A DNA stretch of 64,000 nt. It comes from Tritrichomonas musculus. Taxonomy: Eukaryota; Parabasalia; Tritrichomonadida; Tritrichomonadidae. The notes under the pieces were generated by a model, which had not been told where the DNA came from, did no database searches, and saw only the letters and a list, made by a program, of their open reading frames with translations. The stretch covers positions 372,001 through 436,000 of the forward strand of contig JAPFFF010000062.1 in the NCBI GenBank assembly GCA_039105265.1, given 5' to 3'. A program made the translations under genes and the position numbers. Positions 19,671 through 31,418 of the stretch are shown in pieces. Each line of letters opens with the position of its first letter. Position 1 is the stretch's first letter.

Positions 19671-21612
19671 TTTCTATTGACAAAATTTTCTAAAGTGATA
19701 TGACAACTTTGTCCAAAATTTTAGCTTTTTGAATTCAAAAAAGACCATAAAAAAGATTTTTTTTTTTAAAAAAAAACTATTATTAAAGCTTTTTTATTAA
19801 AGGAATGATGCATTCAAAAATATTCATTTAAATGAAATTTTTTTTGATCCATCATTGTTATCCTCATAATTATTTTATTGAATTTGGTGGCCTAACTTAA
19901 AAATGCTTGCTAAATTAAAATATATTACAAAGCTGACGGTAAAAAAAGATTTTCAGGCATTAAAGTATGATCTATAAATTATAATTTCAGAAGCAAGATT
20001 TCCGTAATTCCGCTTTTTCGTTTTGCTTTAGAAGATGCTAAAGCAACTAAGACATAAAAAAAGTTACCCCAAAATCAGAAATGATTAATGTGAGAAATTG
20101 GGCATTTCAGTCCTAGCTGCTTCACATTTTCCAACGTATAAAAAAACGATGGAGTTATAAACTAAAGGCTTTATCGTTATTTAAATAAGCAAAACTTAAG
20201 CTATCTACTGAGTCCAATTAAAAAAAAGTTTTTTTAGTAAACGGTATATTCTGAAAAAGTTTTATGAAAATTTATAAAAAAATTGGAAGTAAAGAAATTT
20301 ATATACTTCATGAATAAAACCATACTTCATGTCTTATTTTTAAATTTTTCCAAAATATTATAATGTGTTAAACAAATGATTTTATACATACATAATCAAT
20401 ATTGTTAAAATATTTTTAGCTTTGTAAAAAAAAAAATATTTAAGTAATTCTAGTCAGAAATTTATATATTATTATATTAAAACTTAAGCTCGGAATTTGA
20501 ACTTTTTGTCACTTTTTAGGATAACTTAGGATAACTTTTTTTTTTTTTTAAAAAAAAAAGCTTATTTTTATTATAATATTGCGTTAAAAGCATAATACAT
20601 CACAAATCAGTCGTTTTGAGAAAAAATAATAGAAATTTTCGACAAATAAAAATTTTAAAAAAAAAAGCAACTGAACTATTTTTTCAAATATTCTTCAATT
20701 TTTGAGATAAAAATTGTTTTGCTGTAAAAAATAAACCAAAAAAATTGGTATAAAATATATGAACACATAAAAACCTTAATTAATAAAAAGATCGCTTTTA
20801 TATCATTATTAAATGTACTTTGATGGCATCATTAAATGCGTTTGGTATGAAACAGATGAGTTTATTAAATAAAAAACTGAAATTGACATTAAAAACTGGA
20901 AAATGGCATTGTATTTCCAAACAATAAGCCAATAAAATCGACAATATGACTGTAATTTGATTTATTTGGACAAAAATATGCTGATATTTTCGTATATTTT
21001 TATTAATTAAAAAATTAATTTTTTTTTAAATTTAATTATAAACGAATTGATATTTTTAATTAATATAAATTTATCTTAACTCACATTAAATATATAAATT
21101 ATTTATTTGATATATAGGAAATATATCATACATATAAAATTATAATAGCATGTAATATCATATAAATCTATATATTTTATGGGATAATTAACTTATATTC
21201 TTTTATAGCGAATTCAAAGGCATTCAAAAGTTTTTAGCAAAGAAAATTTGAAATCAAGATGCCATTTTATTGAGGCTTTCTCAATTTAAGACCAAATATT
21301 CATATAAAAATTCAATTTTAAAAAATTTTTGTATAAAATACTTAACTGCAATTGAAATTTTATATCAAAAATTGTTTATTTCACCAAATTTACAATTTTC
21401 AATGTTACAATTGTAGTCAATTGAGAGATAAATTGTAGTAAATTGAGAAGAAAATTGTAACATTCAAAAAGTCAAAAAACGTTATTAAAATAGTTAACTA
21501 AAACTTTATTAACCACATTTTTTTCTTCTTTTTTTCTTCTTATTTTATTACAATTTTTGAAAAGTTTTTGCAAAGTTTTGCAAACTTTTACAATTGTAAA
21601 TTGTAATAAATG
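19671..21612. other. gene-poor AT-rich region
   Basis: No supported gene. It contains homopolymer runs and simple AT repeats. A 12-bp inverted repeat with the core AATGTTACAATT lies at about 21397-21460, just left of the element at 21613. Confidence 0.5.
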
Positions 21613-22742
21613 TACACCCCGAGCTAAAGTCTATTTTAAACGGCTCTTATTACATCAAAATATCATTTATTCAAAAAGCCAAAAAAGAGCATATTTCATG
21701 AAAATAAAAACGTTTTTTTTTTTAGTTTTTTGGTTAACAAATTTATCTTTATATTTATATATATATATTAAAATTTGGTTAACAAAATTAATAAAAAAAA
21801 CTTAACGTTTTCCAAAAATAACGAGCTGTAATAAGGACCTTTCAATTTGTTTTATATGGCTGAAATTTCAATAGTCTCTTGTAATAAGAATTCAATACTC
21901 CTGCTTTAAGGAGTATTGAAATTATTTTATTTGTCAAATAATTGAATACTTTTTGCTTTAAGGTTTGAGTACTTTGCTTTAAGGATTCAATACTTTAAAT
22001 ATATTTTCAGAGTATTTTATATAGTATTTTTTACAAAAATATTGGATATATTGCATTATCTTTTTGTCCTCACGACAATTAAATTGCACAATATACTTAT
22101 ATATTTAAGATTATATATAAAAACATTTATTATTAATATCAAGATACAAAATAAGACAAATTTCGTTTTAATTCAACCGAACATTTTGCTTTAGATAATC
22201 ATAATATCTATAATAATAATACAATATTATTATTAATTTCATAAAAAAAATCTTATATATCTATAAATAACCAAAATATTTATATATTTATAATAATAAA
22301 TTTCTTTCAATTTTTAAAGTAATAAAAAAGTCCATTTATTCCTATCATAAAATGGTTTAATATAATATTTTATATTTATTTTGATATATATAAATGTTTG
22401 AATATTCTAAATAATAAATATATTATTTTTAATCGTTTAAAAACCAAAAAATTAATGTTCTTACATTTTGGGCTTTTTCAATTTATGTAATAAGATTTGA
22501 GAAATACTGTAATAAGGAAAAAATCTTTGATTTTTCGAACAAAAATTATAAATATATGATAAGTATAAGATTATAAATTTAAATAATTTTTTTATTTATA
22601 TATATATTTGTAATTAAACAAGATACTCTTATTTATAATTTTTTTAATTAGGGTCATAAGTTCGTTTGGCAGCTCGTCTTTTTTTTTAAAAAAAATTCTT
22701 ATTACATTTTTATTTTTGAAAATGTAATAAGCTCGGGGTGTA
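21613..22742. mobile_element. candidate non-autonomous DNA transposon, 1130 bp, 8-bp target duplication
   Basis: A perfect 13-bp terminal inverted repeat TACACCCCGAGCT begins at 21613 and its complement ends at 22742. The flanks are a perfect 8-bp direct repeat AATAAATG (21605-21612 and 22743-22750). Inside, the motif TGTAATAAG recurs in both directions near both ends. A perfect 12-bp-stem hairpin lies at 21891-21920 (TTCAATACTCCT stem, 6-nt loop). No transposase is encoded. The duplication length equals that of the element at 17914, but the termini differ, so these are two separate families. An 8-bp duplication suggests hAT-like transposition. Confidence 0.75.
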
Positions 22743-22750
22743 AATAAATG

Positions 22751-24246
22751 CAAACACTGATTAAAACTCATTAAAACTCATTAATTCAAGGTATAATATC
22801 TTTTAAAAAGATTGTCATATTTTTTTTTTTGAATGAGCCTTCTAATTCAATTGGTTTAAAAGAAATAACCAGAAAAGATATTTATATGAAAATATAATTT
22901 TATTTGTTTTATAGGTAGGAAAATTGTTGGGTGGTCAATTGAAAAAAGTCGGGTATTGAGCGAAAAAAGTAGAGTATGAATGGAAAAAAATAATTCTTTT
23001 TCAGAAAAAAGTAAAGTAATCTTCAGAAATATTTTTTACTTCTTCAGAAATATTTCCTTCTTTTTTAGAAAAAGGGCGAAAGGTATGGAAACTCTTTTTC
23101 AATTCAATTTTATTTTAGGCAAAAAAAGCTTGAATATTGATCATTTTTTATTAAAAATAAATCCATCGTCATGTATATAATATTTGTAGCATAAATATTA
23201 AATCAAAAAAATATAATTTTAATTTTATTACTGAAAAACAAGAAAAAAATGAAATCCAAAAATTTGAAATTTTTGATCAAGAGAAAAAACCTCATCAAAG
23301 TTTAATACATATCTAATATTGTATTATCATATTACTAACATATTTAAAAATAGCATGAAAGTGCTTAATTCAAATCTCATAAAATGCATAATGAGAAAAA
23401 AATGTTTTTTTAAGAAAAAATCAATTTAAAGATTAATGAGTCGACAAAAGTTTTTAGTTTTTTTATATGTTCTTCATTTTTTTATTTATTAGAAAATAAA
23501 ATAAAAAAAGACCATGTTTTTCGAGTGGATTTGGAGATCTTATATGATGTTATCAATTTTTTGTATAGTTCATATCATTGATGATATGAAAATTTTTTGA
23601 CCAAAAAGGTTAATTTATTTTTTTAAAGTAATTCTTCCAAAGACACAAATAAACTCAACAAAATAACTAAATAAGAGTAGTTTACAAAACAATTTTTAGG
23701 TATATCCCAGCGCAACGTGGAAAAGCAAACCATGCAAAGATAATTATTTTAGAATGTCTTTTCCTAAAGCTCAAACAAATTCAAAAAACTCACTAAATAA
23801 GATTGTTTTACAAAATAATTCTTTTATTAATTCCAGTTCGTTTTATTTTTCTTATAAACAAATGAATTATCGATGGTTTTTTAATCTTCCAACTATGTGC
23901 TGGAATTTGTACGATAATTATTTTGTAAATCGCTTTTATTTAGTAAATTTGGCGAATTTGCTTGAGTTTTGGGGAAAAATATTAAAAATGAATAATCTTT
24001 GCTTGGTTTGCTTATCCATGATGCTTTATAATCAACAATAAAAACGGAAAAAGTGATTTGAACGAATTGGGAATAGGATTTTTAATATCAATATGAAGAA
24101 AATTAGAAAACAATTTCCTGCATAAACTCATAATTTTCAAAATTTTGAAATTCGCCTTTTAGGTAAAAAAAAATTCGCCTTTTAGGTTAAAATAATTTAT
24201 ATCACTTGTGATATGAATATAAAAAATGAAAAATTTCGAGTTCTTC
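22751..24246. other. AT-rich region, no supported gene
   Basis: Short frames exist but have no family resemblance and low-complexity composition. Two stretches, about 23645-23700 and 23765-23830, are similar to each other (a small imperfect duplication around CTAAATAAGA). Confidence 0.45.
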
Positions 24247-24636
24247 AGTAGTAGATAGCAGATAAGCAGTGGGGGGTTAATAATTGTTGACGTCACATTA
24301 CACAGTTATTATATATATAACGATTTCACCAATCCATAACTCACTACTTTTTAGAATCTATGATATCAATTTATATACACCACCATATCTACATATTAAT
24401 TTTTAATCAATAAATTTTGTTATATGCGATAATATTCTTGCAAATTTTTTTTGACATTTCAATTTTTTTCCTCAAACCTCAAAAAAAGATTTCACCACTG
24501 ATTCATCACCCCTTCATAAAGGCATTTGACCAGCCACAAAGCGGCATGATTTTAATAAATTTCATCCTCAAATCTCAAAAGTCAAATATTGAAAACATAA
24601 ATTTTATACGTAAATGATTAAATTTACGTTATCTGG

Positions 24637-25000
24637 AATGTCTGATAAATTGAATACTCACATAAATCGAAAAAATTTTACAAATTCGTTATTTCCGAAA
24701 TGTCTGATAAATTGAATACTCACACAAATTACAAAATTATTTTTAAAAATACGTTTTTCCGAAATGTCTGATAATTTGAATACTCACACAAATCGAAAAA
24801 AATTTATAAAATACGTTATTTCCGAAATGTCTGATAATTTGAATTAAATGTCTGATAATTTGAATACTCTCACAAATCGAAAAAATTTTATAAAATACGT
24901 TATTTCCGAAATGTCTGATAATTTGAATTAAATGTCTGATAATTTGAATACTTCGCCAAGGGCTCAAACTTTTCAAAGTTTCACACAAATCGAAAAAATT
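24637..25000. repeat. short tandem repeat array at the left side of element A
   Basis: About six to seven imperfect units contain ATGTCTGATAATTTGAATAC, followed by CACACAAATCGAAAAA and TACGTTATTTCCG. Spacing is about 60 bp, with two shorter 22-bp steps. The array lies in the noncoding stretch before the polymerase gene. Confidence 0.8.
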
Positions 25001-25045
25001 TTAATAAATAAACGTTCTCCAAATATTTTATAAAATTAATTTTAA
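24991..25045 (+). promoter_or_regulatory. noncoding block conserved upstream of both polymerase genes
   Basis: A block around ATAAATAAACGTTCTC (25004-25019), with AAAAAATTTTA before it and TTTTATAAAA after it, recurs in element B at 45694-45709 on the strand that reads toward that polymerase. It lies about 100 bp before the polymerase ATG here. It could be a promoter, origin or packaging site. The function is unknown. Confidence 0.55.
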
Positions 25046-25120
25046 CATTTATTTTTATATCACATATCCAAAAATAAATCTAATTAATTTTTTATTTTTT
25101 AAATTTTTATTTCCACCTAA

Positions 25121-28100
25121 ATGAAATTAGATAAAACACCAATAGAAAAATTAATTGAACTTGATAATTTAGTTCATAATGATAATACAACCATTGATGA
25201 ATGGAAAAATGAATTTAATAATGAAAAAGATTTACGTGAAAATTTAATTGACTCAATAGTACAAGATATTTTAGATAGAGGATATGATGGAGAAAATGAT
25301 TATAATTCAATGTATTGGTTCGCTAAAGGATTAAATATTCCATCACCAAAACCTCCACACAAATACATCGATTCAGATGAATATTTCTACAATAATTTGC
25401 ATAAACTTAAAATTAAAAATTCAATTGATGAATTACATAAGCAACAAACACAAACCAAATTTGTTTCCCAAATCAATAATGAAAAATCTGTCATTCATAC
25501 CCAAAAAGCAAATTATAAACGTATGCTTGATGAACTTTTAAAAAATAAACCATTACTTAAACCACTTCCTCCAAAAGAAATGAAACCATTAAAACCATAT
25601 GCTCAAAAGTTATTTGAAGCCCAGAATGAAGAATTAATTAATTTCTTCAAAGACTTTGGTCATGATTTTCAAAGTAAAGATATAGATTACTTAGTTGTTA
25701 ATGTTCCACATGAATATGAACTTGCTTTAAATTTACTTGAACAACATAGAAAAGCATTAAAGGATCAAGAAGTTGTTACCAAAAATCAAAATAAAGATCC
25801 AATAGTTGTTTATTATCTGAATTCATTTTCATCCATTGATGATATATTCAATTACCTTGAAGATGTAGTCTTTAAATCAGAACGTAAACCTTTTAAGTTA
25901 ACTTTTGAATTATCTGGTATCTTTGAAATACCCATAAAACAACATGGCGAAATAATCCGTTATGATTACGAAAAACGAGTAATTAATGCAATCAATTATA
26001 AATATTCATCAAATATTCCTATAACTGTTCAAACAAATTCCGACCTTGAAAAAATCAAATTTTATATTGAATCTGTTTTACATAACTATGAAGTTTCTGA
26101 GTCATCAGTTAAACTTACTTTTGTTTCATCAGTTGCATTTACTATTTCGCGATTAGTTAAAATTACTGGTAAATTACAGCTTCCTGAAGAACTTGTCAAA
26201 TCAAAACTTATCATTACTGATAATGAAGATGATAAAATGTGTTGGTATCGTTTTTTAGCTGTTTGTGTTAATCCAAAATTATTAAATTATAAAAGTTATA
26301 AATTAAATGACCGAACAAATCATGCACGACGTCTTTTATGTGAAGAACATGGATTTCCATATAAAACTAAAATCACAAATGAAGCTCTTAATTTCTTGAA
26401 TAATTATGATGGTACAACAATGGAAGAAATGAAACTTTCAGCACAAAAGCATAAAATCAATGTTAACATTTATGAATATTTTGGAACAGGTTTATATGAC
26501 ATTAGTGAACAATGGTTTTTTGATAAATCATACACAACATTTAATGCCTTACTTTATTCAAAAGGTCAAATACTTCATATTATGTATATCAAAGATGCTG
26601 AAAAATTAACTGGATTGTTAGTTTGTCCTAAATGTAAATCATATGTTGTTAGAGGAATTAATAATCATAAACGATTTGAACAACATGTTAATAAATGTGA
26701 TGGTAAATTTAAGAAAAACTTCATTGTTGAAAAACAATCTTTACCATATTGTCCTCATATTCTATCCAACTCTGTTTATGAATATTGTCTAGCTCATAAC
26801 CTTCAATTCAAACCTCAAGAATATTATATGACATATGATTTTGAAACAATGGAACATTCAATAAATGAATCATTAACTAAATCAACAACGATTAATTCAC
26901 GATTAGTTCCTTTATCCGTTAGTTGTTGCATTAAATTTTCATCAGGAACTTTAACAAAACATTTTGATGCTCGTGATAAAGATTTTATTATTCATTGGAT
27001 TGAATATATGTTTAATCAAGCACATTTAATAATTAATGATAAATTGAATTTTTATAAACAAATGCTCAATATTGAAGATCCTAAAACAATTGTTCATGAT
27101 CTCGAAACAGTCACTGTATTTGGTTTTAATTCTTCACGTTTTGATTCAAATTTATTCAAACAATATTTTAATCATAAAGGTGAAAATTGCTCTTGGTCAG
27201 TTGATAATAACTCATTAATTGGTTCATCTACTGCTCTTAAACAATTCATTCTTAAATCTGATAAAATTTCTTTACGCTTCATTGATGCCCAAGCATTCAT
27301 TGCGGGTGGTACATTAAAACAATTTGGTATTGATTTTGGTGGTGAATCCAATTCATCAAAAGGAGTTTTTCCATATGAAGCTGTCAATACTGAAAACTTT
27401 AATGTTGTACTTTCACAATCTCAACCATTCGAATATAAAGACTTTTATTCATATCTTGGTCAACGTTTCCTCATTACTGAAGAAGAATATAAACTATATC
27501 TTGAAGATTCAAAACGTTTTAATACACGTTGGGATTACTTACTTTCATATAATGATAATGACGTTGAAATGATGATTAAACCAATTGATAACCTCATTAA
27601 TTTAAACGCTCAATATAACGTTGATTTAATCTCAAATCTTTCATTATCTAAAAATTCAGTTTGTATTAAATACGCACTAGCTTATAAAGATTTTGATCCA
27701 TCAATTGACTATAACATAATCAATACATCAAATACTTTCATTCCTAGTCTAAATTGGTGGAGTTATAAATGTGATTCATATTATTATCAAGATGAAAGAT
27801 TCAATAAATTAAATCCAAACAAACCTCAACGTAATTTAAATAAAGTAGTTTCAGAAGATGATTTTGATGAATTCATGAAATTATATAATAATCCTTCAAC
27901 TGGTAAATGTCATCTCTGTGGTGAACATTTCACAAATCATAATAAACCAACACTTGATAGAATCAATAATGATATAGGTCATGAATTAAGTAATTGTTTA
28001 TTAGCTTGTGCATCATGCAATCAATTAAGAAATCGTTCCGATGATAAAGTGACTCGTTTAAGAATTCAATTAAATAAATATTGCCGGCTTCATAAATTAC

Positions 28101-29710
28101 CATCTACTTTGTCAAATGAAAAAGAATATTATGATTTACGTGAAGGTATAACAGGTGGTTTATCTATGGTAATGCATCGTAAAAATATCCGTGGTGTTTC
28201 ACACATTAATAAATTCAAATTTGAGCATAATAAAGTTATTTCATATGATACACCTAATATTGTTTCACATGTTGTGGGTGTTGATTTCAACTCACTTTAT
28301 CCTTCATCATTTTCGTCAAATTATCATGAATTTAACCCTTATCATGGAGGCATTATGTATATGCCCGGTTCATTAATTACTCGTTTTGAATGTTATGACG
28401 AAAAAGGAAACAAAAAAGATGAAGTTTATAAAAAATGTATGAATATAATTTATACTAAACATAGATATGAACCAAATCCTGAATTGATATTTAGAGCTAA
28501 AGTTAAATTAGAATGTCCCATTAATAAAATAAATGATCTTATTAACTTTCCACCAGTATTTCGTAATTTTGATATTAAAAATACTGAAGATGTTATTGGT
28601 AAATATATGTATCAATACGGAAAGAAAAATAAAATTAGTGTTATTGATAAAACAGATACTAAATTAACAATGACATTAGATACAATGGGTGAATTTAAAT
28701 CATTTGGTTGTTATTATTTATGGTTCCTCATTGATCATGGATTAAAAGTCATTGATATCCTTAATTTATCATTGTATGAGGCAAATAAAGCTTTTCATCC
28801 ATTTGTTAACGAATTCATGCGTAAACGTCAAGATATTATTGCTGGTAAATCATCCGGTAACGAAAAATTTTATAAAATATCAATGAATGGTTCATACGGT
28901 TATGATGGAATGAATACAGAAAAATATAGTAAGGTTAAAATTTGTGATTCAGATAAAGCTTATCAATCAATTGTATCAGATACTTATATTAATGGTTCCA
29001 GAATTGCTGATGATACATTCCTTATTCAATCAAATCCTAAATCATTCAGGTGTAAGACATGTATTCAAACGGCATTCTTCACTCTTGATAATGCTAAATT
29101 TTGGTATTTAACATTCATTTATGACTTTATGTTTAAATGTTTAGACACTAATAAATTTCATTTAACATCTGCAGACACTGATTCAGCTTATTTTGCTATT
29201 GCTGGAAACATGAATGAATCAAATGATCAAGTATTTAAGCACATCATTAAAGATCAACAATTTTATAATGAAAACATTTATAAATTCATGCCTGATCCAT
29301 CAATTAATACAGTTTATGATGAAAAGAAAATTTTGGGTTGTTGTGTTGAAAAATACGGTGATAATCAAGTAGCTTTATGTCCTAAATGTTATACAATATG
29401 GAATAACGCATTTATAGATGCGCAGGGCAAAGCCCACGACGGTGTGACCAAATCATTAAAACTTAAAGGTGTTTCATTAAAAACTAATAAAATTGTTTCA
29501 TCAGATTATAAGGATATATTAGATAATCAAAGTGTTAAATCAGGTAAGAACATTAACTTACAAATGAATCATAACATTATGTCAAAAATAACGATTAACA
29601 AAAATGCTTTAACTGGATTTCATAATAAAATGATTGTATTAACGAATGAAGCATGCGCACCATTTATAAAAGGATTAAGAGCCAACAATTATGAAGTTCA
29701 TGAATCTTAA
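25121..29710 (+). CDS. protein-primed DNA polymerase B with internal HNH domain (element A)
   Basis: 1529 residues, the replicative polymerase of the Maverick. Exonuclease motifs are at about residue 570 (TYDFETM), 666 (FGFNSSRFDSNLF) and 808 (YNDNDVEMM). Polymerase motifs A (VDFNSLYPSSF, about 1055), B (KISMNGSYG, about 1255) and C (SADTDSAYF, about 1350) are all intact. An HNH-type zinc domain (CHLCG ... LDRINNDIGHELSNCLLACASCN) sits between exonuclease III and motif A, at about 929-990. Before the exonuclease, a module with MCWYRFLAVC, a later ILHIMYIKD and a C2H2-like finger (CPKC ... H ... C, about 501-526) resembles the Cys/His plus finger module often fused to such polymerases. The first 350 residues would include the terminal-protein part. 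It converges with the integrase gene and overlaps it by 4 bp. Confidence 0.95.
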   Translation: MKLDKTPIEKLIELDNLVHNDNTTIDEWKNEFNNEKDLRENLIDSIVQDILDRGYDGENDYNSMYWFAKGLNIPSPKPPHKYIDSDEYFYNNLHKLKIKNSIDELHKQQTQTKFVSQINNEKSVIHTQKANYKRMLDELLKNKPLLKPLPPKEMKPLKPYAQKLFEAQNEELINFFKDFGHDFQSKDIDYLVVNVPHEYELALNLLEQHRKALKDQEVVTKNQNKDPIVVYYLNSFSSIDDIFNYLEDVVFKSERKPFKLTFELSGIFEIPIKQHGEIIRYDYEKRVINAINYKYSSNIPITVQTNSDLEKIKFYIESVLHNYEVSESSVKLTFVSSVAFTISRLVKITGKLQLPEELVKSKLIITDNEDDKMCWYRFLAVCVNPKLLNYKSYKLNDRTNHARRLLCEEHGFPYKTKITNEALNFLNNYDGTTMEEMKLSAQKHKINVNIYEYFGTGLYDISEQWFFDKSYTTFNALLYSKGQILHIMYIKDAEKLTGLLVCPKCKSYVVRGINNHKRFEQHVNKCDGKFKKNFIVEKQSLPYCPHILSNSVYEYCLAHNLQFKPQEYYMTYDFETMEHSINESLTKSTTINSRLVPLSVSCCIKFSSGTLTKHFDARDKDFIIHWIEYMFNQAHLIINDKLNFYKQMLNIEDPKTIVHDLETVTVFGFNSSRFDSNLFKQYFNHKGENCSWSVDNNSLIGSSTALKQFILKSDKISLRFIDAQAFIAGGTLKQFGIDFGGESNSSKGVFPYEAVNTENFNVVLSQSQPFEYKDFYSYLGQRFLITEEEYKLYLEDSKRFNTRWDYLLSYNDNDVEMMIKPIDNLINLNAQYNVDLISNLSLSKNSVCIKYALAYKDFDPSIDYNIINTSNTFIPSLNWWSYKCDSYYYQDERFNKLNPNKPQRNLNKVVSEDDFDEFMKLYNNPSTGKCHLCGEHFTNHNKPTLDRINNDIGHELSNCLLACASCNQLRNRSDDKVTRLRIQLNKYCRLHKLPSTLSNEKEYYDLREGITGGLSMVMHRKNIRGVSHINKFKFEHNKVISYDTPNIVSHVVGVDFNSLYPSSFSSNYHEFNPYHGGIMYMPGSLITRFECYDEKGNKKDEVYKKCMNIIYTKHRYEPNPELIFRAKVKLECPINKINDLINFPPVFRNFDIKNTEDVIGKYMYQYGKKNKISVIDKTDTKLTMTLDTMGEFKSFGCYYLWFLIDHGLKVIDILNLSLYEANKAFHPFVNEFMRKRQDIIAGKSSGNEKFYKISMNGSYGYDGMNTEKYSKVKICDSDKAYQSIVSDTYINGSRIADDTFLIQSNPKSFRCKTCIQTAFFTLDNAKFWYLTFIYDFMFKCLDTNKFHLTSADTDSAYFAIAGNMNESNDQVFKHIIKDQQFYNENIYKFMPDPSINTVYDEKKILGCCVEKYGDNQVALCPKCYTIWNNAFIDAQGKAHDGVTKSLKLKGVSLKTNKIVSSDYKDILDNQSVKSGKNINLQMNHNIMSKITINKNALTGFHNKMIVLTNEACAPFIKGLRANNYEVHES
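29425..29449. repeat. probable double-hairpin element inside polymerase A
   Basis: GGGC-AAA-GCCC (29425-29435) is followed by a weaker pair in CACGACGGTGTGACC. It is GC-rich against an AT-rich frame and encodes AQGKAHDGV in the C-terminal part of the polymerase. Confidence 0.45.
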
Positions 29711-31314
29711 ACGTAATCTAATTTATATCTTGGTATCATTTGTATTTTTCCATTTTTACCGTTAACATTACCTTTAACTTCATATAATCCATTCTTGAAA
29801 CCAATAACTTTAAATTCACCGGGTTGAATTATTGACCGTCTTTTACCCATTGTGTCTTTTTCGTTATAAACTTTAACACTTACACCTTCATTTATTCTAA
29901 ATCCGGGACTATTCATTACTTTCCAATTCTCCTGACATATTCGCCTTACTATATACTCCTCTAATTCAGAATCATCATTTACCATTTTCGGTGTTACTTC
30001 AAAGCCTGCCCATTTACTTAAACCTTTATGTGGTGCATTATTATATTGATTAACTATTTCATCCATAACATTTGGTGTAATTACGCCAACTTTCATCACA
30101 TATGCCATATCTCTAATACTCCTAATTACTCTATCAATAACGCCCAAACTTCCATGTAATGGATCACTTTTAACTGCTTTCTGTTCTTTATTCATGAAAT
30201 CGGGATAATTTCCCATTACTTGTCTTTCAACTGGTTTAAAATCAATTCCTCGTGAATTATAAAATGACTCCCACGCTAATTTTGAATTAAAACTTTTTTC
30301 ACCATCACCCGTTAAATGTTTTACATTCATTCCTTTTTCAATCATTCTATTTAATGCTCTCAAATATGAAACACTACTTTTTAAATTCTGTTTTGTAAAT
30401 GTTTTATCATCAATCATATCATTTAATAACTCCACATATAAATATTTAGTGTTTGCATTTATTGCAACTAAATAAGCCAGTTTTCCAACGAACATTAAAT
30501 CAATAATCCATGTATTCCTTGCTGTGCATTTATGAAGTTGATAATTTTTAATATTTCTTTTCAAATCAAATGATGACTTTATTTTTCCATCACTTACTTT
30601 CATTTCTGGATTAATTAATTTTAAGGCATTAACTTTATCTTTACTTTTATAACCAATCAACCCCGTTAATTCATTTTCATCATAATTTATCGTTGTTCCC
30701 GGTTGTTTAAAATATTTCTTTTTATAATCTTCATACCAATTATTAATTGAACGTCTACCTCTATTCCATCCACTAGTAACTCTTACAAAATCATCATATG
30801 TTAATAAATTATCATTCATATGTTCAACAACAAATTTATCTAATTTATCACCAAACGTTTTTTTTCTTACTTTTGGTTCACTCTTGTGCTCATTTTCATA
30901 TTCTCTTTCATATTCATCATAAATGTTTCTTATATCTTCATCCAATAATGGCTGAAAATATTTTAAACGTTTAACTTGTACAAATGATAATTTATTTTTG
31001 TTTTTATATACTTTACTCATTAAATCCTCTCTTGCTATTCTCACTGCTATTTCATAATCTGCCATTCGTTCATGTTCCTTTTCTACTTCACGTCTACGTT
31101 CTTCATCCTTTACTATATCACGAATGGTTAAGTAATGAATTATATAGAAATTGTTTATATGTTGAGCTGGAATTTTCACTTTCAAATATTTTTCACAATA
31201 ATGATTTATATAATATTTCACTTGTTCCTCAAATCTATTCGGTTCATACTTTTCTATCTTACTTGTCACATATGAAATTATCCCATCTGTGTTATTAAAT
31301 AATGTTTCAGTCAT
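29707..31314 (-). CDS. retroviral-type (DDE) integrase of element A
   Basis: 535 residues. The long N-terminal part (about 1-200) is charged and helical, with a coiled-coil-like DEERRREVEKEHERM. The catalytic core follows: first Asp in NTWIIDLMF (about 272) and second Asp in HLTGDGEKSF (about 337). The segment where integrases carry Glu reads GSLGVIDRVIRSIRD (about 394), with Asp at that position and a spacing of 57 because of an insert around MGNYPDFMNKEQKAVKSD. The remainder (QYNNAPHKGLSKWAGFEVTP, then a beta-rich C-terminal domain with VKVYNEKDTMGKRRS) fits Maverick c-integrases. It would cut and join the element ends in the host nucleus. The lack of a canonical Glu may be a family trait or a loss. 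Confidence 0.9.
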   Translation of the reverse strand: MTETLFNNTDGIISYVTSKIEKYEPNRFEEQVKYYINHYCEKYLKVKIPAQHINNFYIIHYLTIRDIVKDEERRREVEKEHERMADYEIAVRIAREDLMSKVYKNKNKLSFVQVKRLKYFQPLLDEDIRNIYDEYEREYENEHKSEPKVRKKTFGDKLDKFVVEHMNDNLLTYDDFVRVTSGWNRGRRSINNWYEDYKKKYFKQPGTTINYDENELTGLIGYKSKDKVNALKLINPEMKVSDGKIKSSFDLKRNIKNYQLHKCTARNTWIIDLMFVGKLAYLVAINANTKYLYVELLNDMIDDKTFTKQNLKSSVSYLRALNRMIEKGMNVKHLTGDGEKSFNSKLAWESFYNSRGIDFKPVERQVMGNYPDFMNKEQKAVKSDPLHGSLGVIDRVIRSIRDMAYVMKVGVITPNVMDEIVNQYNNAPHKGLSKWAGFEVTPKMVNDDSELEEYIVRRICQENWKVMNSPGFRINEGVSVKVYNEKDTMGKRRSIIQPGEFKVIGFKNGLYEVKGNVNGKNGKIQMIPRYKLDYV

Positions 31315-31418
31315 GTTTTAAAATAAATTAAATTAAAGATATTTGATGATTTCATGAATCTAAAATAATTATTTAGTTTATTTTTCATTAATTAAATTTT
31401 TTATCACATAATAAAAAT

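Noticed and set aside
21557-24617. Several frames of 60-95 codons (21557, 22980, 23754, 24417)
   Set aside because: Phe/Asn/Lys/Ile-rich translations of AT-rich DNA. One lies across a transposon boundary, and none has a credible start context.
24743-24988. Minus-strand frame of repeated IQIIRHFGNNVFYK units
   Set aside because: Translation of the short tandem array in front of polymerase A.
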